Source: Macrolepiota albuminosa
Taxonomy: Eukaryota > Basidiomycota > Agaricomycetes > Agaricales > Agaricaceae
Reading direction: 5' to 3'
Length of the DNA: 64,000 nucleotides
Assembly: GCA_027475525.1 (NCBI GenBank)
Contig: JAMWFC010000028.1
Span: forward strand, 732,831-796,830
Position numbers and translations under genes: made by a program. Positions 32,448 through 43,310 of this stretch are shown here, piece after piece. Every line of letters starts with the position of its first letter. The first letter of the stretch is position 1. Below the pieces are notes generated by a model, which saw only the letters and a list, made by a program, of their open reading frames with translations, was not told the DNA's origin and did no database searches.

Positions 32448-32585
32448 TTCCATTAGGTGTAGTCATAGTCTAATCACCTGTTCCCTGTGTACTAGTACCG
32501 CCTATTTATTCTTTTCTGGATTTCGGGTTGCCTAAGTCTGATCTCCAGGGGCGCTAACAGTTAGCGCTTCGCGTTTCGTATAAGT

Positions 32586-35500
32586 TTATTGCTCCTCGTC
32601 TTCATCCAGAGTGTTCTCATCATCGTCCACCAACTCAGTCTCTTCCAGCTCTTGAAGCTTGGCAGTGTCAATGTCCAGCGCCGGCAAAGGTAGTGGAATA
32701 TGTTCACACGCTAAGTAGGGAAGGAGTCGGAACACCGCTACCGGTCGATGCAAAACTGAGCCATCCAATTCGCAGAGTACGTAGGCACCTCCCTTATTGC
32801 GGGAAACAACTATGAGGGGTCCTAGGTATCAGGGTCGCATCTTTTTGTTGTGGGTGACTTCAATCTTCAAGTTGTGCATTAGTACTAAGGCGCCAGCTGT
32901 GAAGTTGTAATCTTGGATAGTAGCGCTATGCTCGCTTTCAAATCGTAATGCGGCCTGTCGTCTAGCTTGAAATACCACCTCGTGTAGGCGTTCTAGAGCC
33001 TCCATACGTCATTGTAAGTCAATGGCGCGCCTAGCGATCAGATCGGTAGAGGACAGGATTGAGTTAGGTGGAGGCTGTAAGTATGTCGCTTCCACAACGT
33101 CCGCTAGAAGCAGGGGATGGGTGCCAGTCACCGCATAGTAAGGAGAACAGCCCATCATCCTCCATACGGTAACTCGTTCAGACCAAAAGACCAAATAAGT
33201 CGCTTCACTCCAGCGACTTTCGTCACCGTCTACCGCCTTAAATAGCACTTGTCGTACGTCAAAATGTGACCTTTCCACTATACCGTTAGCGTGTTTATTG
33301 TATCCTGAGATTTGAATATGGTGGATGTGGTATTTCTTAGCGAGGTAGGTAAGCACCTTAACTATTGGCGCTCCATTGTCTGTAACAATCTTGTGAAGGG
33401 CTCCCCACCTACAAATAACATCTTCGAAGAGCCACTTAGCTATAGCGTCGGTATCTTCCCACTGGAGCATACGGAACTCCGGCCAATGTACCAAAGAACA
33501 TCTTCCCTGGATAATATACTTGTAGCGCCCCGACTTGGGCATGTGCATAGTGTCAATATATATCTTTCCGAACAAGGGTGCTGGGGTCGCTACAGTTGGG
33601 GGAATAAGCACCTGGCACATCTGCTGGATTTGGCAGAGATGACAAGTGCGAATATACCATGCGATATCGGCGCTAACTTAAGGCCACCAAAAACGTTCCA
33701 ATACATTTGCCTGCGTTGCGTAGAGTCCTCAATGTCCCAAGTCATCGTGCATTGCGCGCAAAATCCTAACGCGGCCCTCTGGTTTGATTACTAATTTGTG
33801 AGCGCCAGCCCTATTTCATCGCCAAAGCCGGTTTTCAACCATAAAGAAAGTCGTTGCATATCGAATGAAGGTGGCGTATTCCGTATCCGTCAGGTCTGAT
33901 GGTCGGCGCAAATCCTGTAACCACTTCCTAACCTGATCAACTCGTTGGCCTTCTGACTTAGCCTTGGTGCTATGAGGTACCGCCGAATATGGAAGGTTGC
34001 GACTATCTTCCCATAAGGGTCTGAGTTCCTCGACTATCTTTAGATCATCATATGGTTTAGCGACGTTATAGATACTGGCCGTGTAAAAAGTCGATGGAGC
34101 CTGATACGGTTTAGGTTGGTATGGAATGATAGGGTGTAGCCAGGTCAAAATAGGTTGGTCTTTGCGAAGGGCTGAAATAGGCAATTGAATAACATGTATG
34201 AAACCGTGCAACTGGTCAATCCAGTCGTCAAATACGTCATTATCGCTTTCGTCTAGCGCTTCATCCTTCAGCTGCCTAGGTCGCCTAGATAGTCCATCAG
34301 GTCCGTGAAACGCACTCTTGACGTGCACGAGTTCGAAGTGGAACATTAGTATCGCTACTACCCAGCGATTCATGCTAGCCGAGGGTTGGATGTCTGGATT
34401 CTGGAGCATTCCTTTGATGTAGCGTGCGTCAACTTTGACAATCAAGTTTCGGACCCCAATAAGATACATGCATAGCGCCTGAAACACTTGAAACAATCCG
34501 TATAATTCCAGCTTGGGTTGACTATAGCGCGACTCTCTGTTGTTAAGGGTAATTGATCCAAAGCGATTGTAGCGTCTGATTTTCCAATTTGCGCTGTCAC
34601 ATTGACATAAAAAGAAGCCGACCGCAATGTAAGAGGTGTCCATGGCAAGTATAACGGGATCGGACGTAGTATAGTCAATGGGTACCAATGGCTTCGCTTC
34701 CTGCAGCGCCTTCACTAAATCTTTTTGGGCGTTAATTTGGGCAGGTCCGAATTTGAAGGGGACCCCTGAACGAGTTAAGCGATTTAGCGCATGCGCTCGA
34801 TGTGAAAAATGGTGTATGAACATGCGCAGCACGCCTACCGTGCCTAGGAACGCGCGAACTTCCGAGAGGTTATGGCAGACTCCCCACTTTTCCAGAAGCG
34901 CTAATTGGCTCTCCTCAGGGATCCTGCCCTCTGGCGTGCAAACGTGCCCTAAAATTTTAAATTGTGGTGCGCAAAGAACCAACTTGTGTCCTGAGAACGT
35001 TCCGCCACAATATTTCATGCGCTGGAGCACCCAGTTAACCAATTGGAAGAAGTCCCATAGCGCCATGCAGATATTAGGATTTTCCGGGTGCACTTTGGGC
35101 TTACCATCTACAAGGTGCCAATCTTTTGGGCCCTTAACACCTACATTGTCGATAAAGCTAAGCACATGGTGGGGTATTTTGGGTTGTAGAATAAACGTAA
35201 TGTCGTCGTGGAATATGGGTACCAAATTAGTCCATCCCATAGGAAGTGTAACCAGTCGTAGCGCTCCGAATGGCATTTGAAATGTCGTTAAGTCGCAAGA
35301 GGAAGGGTGAATCAAGCGCTCGTCATAGCCAACGTATAGATCCAGGGTAGCGCCACATATTCTTCCCGCGAACGATTCAGCGACGTGATCGGGGAAGGGC
35401 GGTACCCCTGAATGACGAATCATGACTTTGTTTAGCGGCTCCAAACTGTGAACTATACGTAGCTTTCCATTTTTCTTCAGTACACAAAACCATCGTGATC

Positions 35501-36266
35501 GGTATGCCAAATTGGAAGGCTCGTAAACTCCTGCCGCTATTTTGGAACGAATAATTTGGCAAACTTCAGCTTCAATACCCGGTGGTATAGGTCGGTTATG
35601 CTCGGTCCAAGGCACGTGAGGTATTGTCGGTATAACCACTGGTGGAAAGAAGTCAGTTCTAAGTTTACCACGTTCGGAATCCTCCCAAGCAAATGCTTCG
35701 TTTTGTTTTTGCATAATGTCGGTCAATACACCTAGTTCCGCCGTTGATAGAAAGCCTGTATTGTGGGCGCTAAGGAATAGTGCCCGTCGTTCTTCCGTAA
35801 ATCGTCCGGTAGGCTTGAAAGGTGGTGGGTTCGGATTAAGCTTGGGAAGGGTCGCTAACGGGTTTCCAATGATCTTTCTCTCGATGCGAAATTCCTCGGG
35901 TACGCCGCTCGCTACCAGTTTCATTTTAAGCGCTACTGGCTTGTATTTCTTTTTAACCTGAACCCCTTTGCGCTTAGGGGTACTGTTGTTAGCAAACATA
36001 TTATAAATGGAACTCTGGTTTCTAGCGAAACCGGATATCAAAGGTTCTTTAGAATCAGGGGAAGAAACGAAATAAGTGTCTGTCGAAAGATTTTCAGTAA
36101 TATCGGATGCAGTGAGGTATAAGTAGGATAAAGCTTCGCTAGTAAGCGACGTAGAAGTGTTCAAGATTTCAGGGGCTAAAGGGGTATGTGATATAAAGGT
36201 TACTTGCCCAGTCCGATGATTATAGTCCAAGATAAGCGCTTCATCTCCATGATCCTCATCACTCAT
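32586..36266 (-). pseudogene. Gypsy B pol (RT, RNase H, integrase)
   Basis: Pol starts at an ATG (36266-36264) that overlaps the gag-pro stop as ATGA. RT is marked by SRWFCVLKKNGKLRIVHS, LDLYVGYDER, MPFGALRLVTLPMGWTN and an active site FIDNVGVKGP, where FIDD would be expected. RNase H follows (LAMDTSYIAVGFF, FHGPDGLSRR). Integrase has the zinc motif (HDDLGH, CHLC) and DDE core residues in IYIDTMHM, VTDNGAP and NGIVERSH, then a GPY/F-like C-terminus. Lesions: stops at 33816, near 33677, near 33006 and near 32829, mostly TGA for CGA. The uninterrupted part is 826 codons. Confidence 0.92.
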
Positions 36267-38905
36267 CTCCTCGATGGTGCCAAAAAACACTCGCAAGGTT
36301 CGTCGCTAATGTAAGGTCGCTTTCTAGGTCCCGGCTTCTGGAACCTTCCTCGAGGAAATGTCGGTACCGTTCTCCTGACTCCAGAATTGGGGTCGCTAAT
36401 AGTTAGTGTCATTTCATCCTCGGACGTGGTTTTGACTACTGATCGCGCTAGCACATCGAAGGGCCTTCCCAATAATAAATTGTAGGCTGGCGATCTGAGT
36501 ATGTGAATTTGCAGGTAGAACGTAAGGTCACCTATAGCACACGGCACGTTCCGAGCCATCCCCAAGGATCAATCAATCGTGCCGTTAGCGCTCTGCATGT
36601 TAAGAATGATCGTTGGATCGGCACGTTCCGAGCCATCCCCAAGGATCAATCAATCGTGCCGTTAGCGCTCTGCATGTTAAGAATGATCGTTGGATCGTAA
36701 ATGATGCCCAGCTCGTTAGCGACGTCGGCAGCCATTGAAATAATTTGTGATCCGCTGTCCACAATAGACTCTATCTCGCTTTTCCCATCAACTGTCAGCA
36801 TAATTGAGCGAATTGCGTGAGAGTCCTGGGCTACAGTTAAGATGGCAGGATCGTCGCTAGATCTTAGCGATTTAAGGTAGGTTTCGACCAGGTCGATGGA
36901 CGTGGCTTCTTTAGGTGGTGCGACCTCTTCCTGGATTTCTGGAGCTACCGTCTCAGTTATATATGCGAAGCCAGGCAGCGCGTCGTCGCATTCGTCCACT
37001 GTTGCTACATTGTTAGCTACGTTCTGTCGAGGGGTAACCGCGGTACGCATCTGGTTCCTGACGTCTGGCGCCACGCTGCATAACTCTCCTACCGATAGCG
37101 TAACTTGACTTTGCATAATGCGATCAAAAACCAACTTAGACTTCTCCAGATCGTATATAGGTGCTGTGGGTCAATATCCCCCCGTAGGTTTATCTGGCGC
37201 CCCGAAGTTACGATTAAGGGGCAGGGCATAGTTGCCCCCGAGACCAGCGTAAGGATGTAGCGGTGGCTCCGGAATGGCTGGCGCCTTGGTTGCTTTGGGT
37301 ACTTCGTCGATAGCGCTAGAGGTTGAGGCTGGTGCTGGGGCGGGGCCTGTCATCGCGCCCGACAATCTATAATCTTTTAAAGGCTGCTTGCCCTTTTTGA
37401 TCTCCACCCCATCAAAGATCTGATTCTTTAGCGACTTCAGTTCCTTCTCTAGCGTCTCAATCCTCTCTTCACGGGACAGCGTGGGTCGGTCACTGATAGC
37501 GTTTAGCTGGAGTACTTCGTAAATTAGTGCTTGTTGAGGAGTTGCCTCGGCTTCGGTCGTTGCCGTGCTATTCAGGTTGCCTGTTGCTAAGTTCCTGGGG
37601 TTTCGACGGTGCCACTTGTCAATGCGTCCCTGGAACGTCTTATGCTCGGGATAAAGGGGGATGCTAGCGCCCGAAGGTAAGACTAGTTTCCCGTCCATTC
37701 CACGGTGCACCTTCCCTTGTCGCAGATACTGTTCAAGTATAGCGCACCTACCCCTGGTCATGGTATGTCCTGCCTCGCCACAGAAATGACAAAGTCCCAT
37801 CTGTACGTTGTTTCTAGACGCCAAAAGACTAGTCGAGATCAAGGTTTTCAGTTTATTCATGACGTTAGCGACTGCATTGTTAACGGCATTCTCCAAATCC
37901 TCCTTTTTGACATACCCGTTACAGTCATTGGTGGCGCTAGGCGCTGGCGACTCTAGCTTGGGTGCCATTCCTCCATGGTCCGCACCAGGTCGCTGTAATG
38001 GTATACCCGTATCCGTGCCTTTTAATACCCACTTTCCTGCCTCAAAGACCTTTTCTATGTCGTATGGTTCCTCGGGGTGATGGTCATGCATAATGATCTC
38101 CAAGCGTCGCGCAATCTTAGTCCATAACGAAGTCGGGAATCCTTGTTGAAACAAACGGCGCTCCTCGTTCCCATATAATTTCCCATTTTGGACCAGCCAT
38201 CTCGCTATCCGTTGGAAATCATGATAATAAGTCGATAACGCTCCTAGAGTATAGATCCCAGCCGCAAAGGTGTGCTGTACTAGCTTCTGGATTTCCATTA
38301 CCATATAACACGTAGCTTCTTCGGCGCCAGGATATAAATGAATGATAGCCTTTTTCCATTCATCATAGGTAAAAGGCCTGGGCGCTGCGTCACTAGTAAG
38401 TCCTTGGAACTCCTTCAACCCTGTCCATGATTCAGCTGTGTCGTATGAGACGTATCTGGCGGCGTATTCCTTCATCTGTGTATCGTCAGTCACCCGGCAA
38501 TCGCATAGCAGATATTCCAACTCCTTGAAGTACTGCGTTAGTTCGCGAGGCTTTGTTTCGTCCCATTTTGGCGACAAGAAGTGGTTTTGGGGTGGCATGC
38601 GCTGATTGTTCGGCTGATCCATACCGATAGGTGTGTTTGTCGAGGTAGGAAGAGTAGTGGTGCTCGTGTTACTTAGCATCGATGTCATAGGTACCAGCTC
38701 AGTTGGCTCCGAGTTGCTAGGTTCTGGCAATAATAACCTAGATAACTCTTCTAAAGGAGTCAGCAGCGTATGGTTTTCTCCTGCTAAGTACTCAAATGGT
38801 CGGGAAAAAGGGAAAAAGCTTTCGGCTAAGCTGTCTGGGGCGGCCTCAAGCTCCTGATCCAAAGTCTGTCTTGGTAGCGCGCCTGGTAAGTGTGGTGAGT
38901 CGGTT
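36263..38905 (-). pseudogene. Gypsy B gag-pro
   Basis: Gag coat protein fused in frame to the aspartic protease. Gag reads LSPKWDETKPRELTQYFKEL, then a zinc knuckle CHFCGEAGHTMTRGRC (CX2CX4HX6C) and a linker. A TGA (37171-37173) separates gag from protease in the same frame; the A copy reads through this point, so it is a lesion. Protease is marked by SIVDSGSQI and LLLGRPF. A second TGA lies within the duplicated stretch 36542-36695. The frame ends at 36263, sharing ATGA with pol. The 5' end runs straight into a truncated LTR, so the true start and primer site are lost. Confidence 0.88.
36542..36695. repeat. 77-bp two-copy exact tandem duplication (14 of 15)
   Basis: Copies at 36542-36618 and 36619-36695, inside the protease region. 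It breaks the gag-pro frame. Confidence 0.98.
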
Positions 38906-39963
38906 GGTTGGGTGCGCTGGACGTATACACAGTACAATGCCATCTCCAGTGCTTGGTGTGTGTAGTTGTGAGGAGTCCCAACAGGGTCCCAGTGTGCTCG
39001 AGCGGAGGGGATAGAACAATGCACTAGTTTATAGTGCCTTGAGGGGGCTACCTAGCAGATGGTAAGTGTCGTAGTTTAAACAAAGATATAGAAGAAAAGA
39101 CGAGTAGCACAGCATATTGTGCCCGTAGATGGCACCATAAATGACGAAGACAAGATAGACAAAGCTAGCACCCGACTTAGTGACGAAGTCAGAGAAAGCT
39201 AGCACAATTTGAACGCTGAGTGTAACTTGGTGCTCGAGAGGTTACAATTCGTTGTTATATACATTGCAAGTAGCTATTTTATATACTATGCACTACCGTG
39301 TTTGCCAAGATAAAAGTCCATTTGCAGCGCTACCTCCTAGCACCTCTCCTTGTGGTTTCCTCTAACGGCGACCTGTTAATGGTGACCTTTTTGTACATGG
39401 ATGATGACGACCAACGGCATTATGACCCATGGTGACCAGCGGCAACTCTATATTGACTTAGAATTATATGAGTCTGCTCACTTTTACTATAACTCCGATT
39501 GGCCAGGCTGTTCCGGGGTATGGTCGGAAAATCCTCGACAGACGCTGTGAGCGCTAGTGTCAGCGCTACTCATTGTATTAGTTCGTGACAGGTCCAGATG
39601 TTGGATTTAAGTATATCCAGTGCCGCCGTCATTGATCCTTTTAGACTTCTGATTGAAGTGCCTCGTCAAATGGCAGCGCCTGCTGCTGGCTCTTTCTGGA
39701 AGTGATCGGGGTTTAGTTAGAGTCCTCTCCCATTGTCGTGTTAGCGCTATACGTTATGGGCCTCCTTCGTCCTTGGGATAGGTGAATGGAGTGTGCTGAA
39801 AGCTGGGTAGCTAGTAGTTAGGATAAATGTCTAGATCCTGTAGTCAGTTGCCAGAGCTAGAGCTGCTCTATATTCCCAACTGGTCGCTAGTGCCCTCAGT
39901 ATGTCAAGTGTTGGTTGGCCTATAATGTCCCTTGATGCGCTCAGTCTGAGTAGAAGCCTATCA
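38906..39963 (-). repeat. Gypsy B right LTR (5' LTR), tip missing, mosaic
   Basis: Matches 26498-27552 but lacks the first 16 bp of the LTR, and no leader or primer site separates it from gag. Up to about 39480 it differs from the left LTR at many CpG positions; from there to 39963 the two are nearly identical. Confidence 0.9.
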
Positions 39964-39967
39964 ACGT
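39964..39967. repeat. Target-site duplication ACGT of gypsy B, right
   Basis: Matches ACGT at 26478-26481. Confidence 0.9.
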
Positions 39968-40161
39968 TGCTGCAGGATGTTAGTGTCACGCTCAAGGTAG
40001 TCATATCTTTCAGAAACACTGCATTGCACAAAATCTTAGTGTATGAGTGCACATACTATGCAAGCAGCAGAACTAAAATGAAATTTGAAATAAATAAACA
40101 AAAGTAACTCCTCTTATAAGTCTGCTGTATATACATATTACACTAACAAAAATAAATGGGT

Positions 40162-42789
40162 CTATGACCTGTTCAATGAGGCCCCTGTGACCATGCCCAT
40201 CTCTGTTACCATTGACTCCTCCTCTGGTGTGACATTAATTGTGGGAGGAGGCACCGATTCCATTCTCAGTGGGGTAGTTGACCCCTTGACTGCAGGCAAA
40301 TCTACCACCATAGGCTCAGTAAGCGTGACGTTAATTGCAGGAGGCATGGTGGTTAGCATACTGTGTGCCAACGTTTGGTTTAGGAGATTGACCTGGTTTG
40401 GGTCCATTCCAATGAGATGATAGAGGCCATCAGCCTCAGAGTTGGTTGGGAGATTACTCTCCTCATAGTGCTTAAACATAAGAATATAATAATTGTCTTC
40501 AGTCATCTCCCACCATCTATCCCATTGTGGGATTGCAGGAGGAGTGCTGTATGTAGACAGGCGCTCCATGCGCTCATTGTTAATCTGTTTAAAGATGTCC
40601 ATAGACATTGTTGGTGAGTAGAACTGCTGCTGTTCCAGGAAGACCATACTGTAAGTATAGGCATGATCCACCTAGTCCAGTGGGATCCAACTATGTAACA
40701 GAACACGTGATGCATCGTCATTGAAAAAGTTCTGTGCCTGCTTGTTGGGCACGTGAACTTGATGGATCTTGAGCTTTGGCCCACATTGGGGCTCAAATGG
40801 TTGCTCAGGAAACATTGCATCATATGAGGCAATTGCCTCATGGTACAGTCTCAGACGGGCCATGACAAGAGTCATGTGCCAAACAATCATGGGTTTGGCT
40901 GCACTATTAGTGCAGAGGGCTTGATACAGTGCAAACCCAAAGAGGGTTTGCCAGTGCATGCAGTAGGCATGGTCAACTGCAATGCTTTAATAGGTGTTCT
41001 CCAGCCTAGAGCAACCAAAGATCAGTGTGTACTGCGCTAGCTAATTCAAGTCAAATGGCATGGCTGGGTCTTGAGTGTGCATTACATGCAGCACTGTGAA
41101 ATCATCTTCTTTTGTGCACAGAAAGCACCCCAGAATGTGTCGTTGCTCCACAAGAGCGAGGTCATCAGAACCCTGCATTGGATTGACAAGGCTTTGATAT
41201 TGAGGCTCCTTCATCAGGAGCTGCATGGTTTAATTATGCAGAGCCTCAACTGTTCACTGTGCAAACATCTGAAGCTCTGTAATCAATATATATGCAACAA
41301 TTCTGTCATGGCATGGGACATGAATGTTCATGTAGTATTTATAGAGCCAGTCCAGTTCTAATGGAGTGCAGAGAAGACCATATGAGGCGTGCTTGTACAC
41401 AATCATGCCAAGAATGTGGGCATGCTGGCCAGAGGCATACTCATACAACACCGCTTTATTGGCATCAGCTCTCATCAGCACTGTATTCATGGCATATAAA
41501 TAGTATGTGCAGTGGCTGAGTGCTCCTCTGAAGCATGAGTTCATTTGCTCAATATTAAGTGGCCCCCACACTTTCACCTCCAAACTATTGGGGATTCTCT
41601 CCAAGAACTCATTCTCAGCCCTATATTTCAGAGCCTGCAGCTCCTTAGTGCGGTTTGCCTTTTTCTTTGCTATGTGCTTATTGCACAATACTTGTTGGAA
41701 TTAGTCTGCTGCTGATTCCCCCTCCTCTCTGTCCTCCTCCTGCTCTGAGCTCAACTCTCCATAGTCACTCTCATCAGACAAGGACACAACTGGTGCTTTG
41801 CCTTTTCTAGGCATAGTTTTTCCTCTCAAGGTCACTACCAGACCATCATATTGTTCTGGTGTGCAGAAGTCTGGGGTCAAGACAACCACGGAGTAATGTT
41901 CTGATGGGGCCAGTACAAACACTGGCAACATAAAAAGCATCTGGACTTCTCCCACTTGTGTGGAAATGCCAGCAAAGAAGGCTATGACCTTCAATTTGGA
42001 GGCATCAAGAGATGGCTTGCAGCCACAATGTTGACAAGATGGCCCCAGCTTTGCCAGGGCAGATGAAGTGGTTTGTAGCTGAGCCATCAGAGGAGCAGGC
42101 ACATTTTGTGCCTGAGTTCTCCCTTCTGACTCAGTGCAGGACGTACTATGAATTGGCGCCCATGACACTGTAGTAATAGGTTTGGACCCCATAGGTGGGG
42201 TCCAAGACAATATAGTCTCCTGCTGACCCAGGAACAGGTCAGCCAGAGGCTCATTAATGACAGCCAGTGACTCTGACTGGGCCTGAGAGGCCACAGCAGG
42301 TAGCCACAATGATGAGGCAATAGGCTGAACAGGCTGCTCAAGGCATGCTGGTTATGCTGCTGATGACATCCTAGTCCGTGGAGGCTCAACTAGTTGGACG
42401 AGCTGATATCTAGCCCTCTTAGCCTTGGTGGTTGGTTTCTCAATGGAAGAAACTTTGTGCTTAGACATGCGGTCAATCTGTTCCAGCACTGATATGCGCT
42501 GTCTCTTCATCAGCTTGATCTGGTTGAGCAACCTCTCCATCACAATAACAGCCAAACTGTCTTGCAGAAAGAATGCAGTTGCAGAGACTGGCTGTCCCAT
42601 TGCTTTCAAATGGCTGAGGAGTACATCTGACACTGCTGAGTCCTGCACTTGTGGTGCAGATTCTATATACGGCTCTACCATGGGCCGATGTGCCCATGGT
42701 ACAGATGGCGGTCCCATCACTACACCTACATATATCAGAATTGATGCATGCATGCATGCTGTCCTCCAGGCACTCATAGCACCCCTCAT
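40162..42789 (-). pseudogene. Gypsy C extra frame downstream of pol, about 876 codons
   Basis: One reading frame runs the whole length without a frameshift, broken only by about seven stops that fit C-to-T changes (for example TAA for CAA near 41701, TGA for CGA near 41254). The segments have good coding composition: a coiled-coil-like start (ERLLNQIKLMKRQRISVLEQ), a basic stretch, an acidic Ser/Glu-rich stretch, then a large globular part (CTYYLYAMNTVLMRAD, KLKIHQVHVPNKQAQNFF) and a Thr/Pro-rich end. It has no motif I recognise. It sits between the chromodomain and the 3' LTR, on the same strand as pol. Confidence 0.75.
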
Positions 42790-43310
42790 TGTTGACTTCC
42801 ATCTCTTACAAGTGGAGGGGCATCTGGTAAAGGAGTGGTTCCTTGTGGCCTGGATAGGCCATGCCTACTAACTGGTACTGGCTCACCACCGGATATGGTG
42901 GCTGTCTCTGGTATTCGACAAGGTTATCTCACATCTGTATATTTGGAGGTCTCCCTCCTCTACTAGAGCCTTGCAGGCTCTGATCATTTTTTTCTGGCCC
43001 TCAATAGGCCATTTTCAGCAACACGTCAGCTACGTGTATTGGGACTTAGAAGGAAAAGAGAAAAAAATCTTCTAACTCTGCCAGTGATGTAAACAAGCAC
43101 AAATATCTGCTACCTGATCTTTCACCGGTTATCAAAGTAGCATAAATAGCCATAATTAGTTGCCACCCAGTCAGTCACTGGGTATCAAAGTAGACTTAGT
43201 CTACATTTCACCACCTCACACGCATTATGCACGTTTTGCTAGCTGTTGAGGGTATTTCATGCTCTGCAGCTCTAGGTATCTGTTCATCGCTGCAAGATCT
43301 TTGCAGTTCA
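42790..43310. other. Spacer between gypsy C pol and extra frame
   Basis: About 520 bp without an open frame of note. It could hold the promoter of the extra frame on the minus strand, but I see no clear TATA box. Confidence 0.4.

Larger units (their letters stand above)
26482..39963 (-). mobile_element. Gypsy element B, 13.5 kb, with antisense gene cargo
   Basis: Ty3/gypsy element bounded by ACGT duplications (26478-26481 and 39964-39967). Read on the minus strand: 5' LTR (38906-39963, tip missing), gag-pro, pol, then a convergent plus-strand block of spliced genes (27699-32447), polypurine tract and 3' LTR (26482-27552). Five 77-bp duplications inflate it; the corrected length is about 13.1 kb. 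It is CpG-rich and younger than A and C but inactive: stops in integrase, an altered RT active site and no primer binding site. Confidence 0.93.

Noticed and set aside
34678..35280. A 200-codon plus-strand frame opposite B pol
   Set aside because: It lies entirely over the RT coding sequence and has no recognisable features; it is not conserved as a frame in A. It is unlike the true antisense genes, which do not overlap pol.
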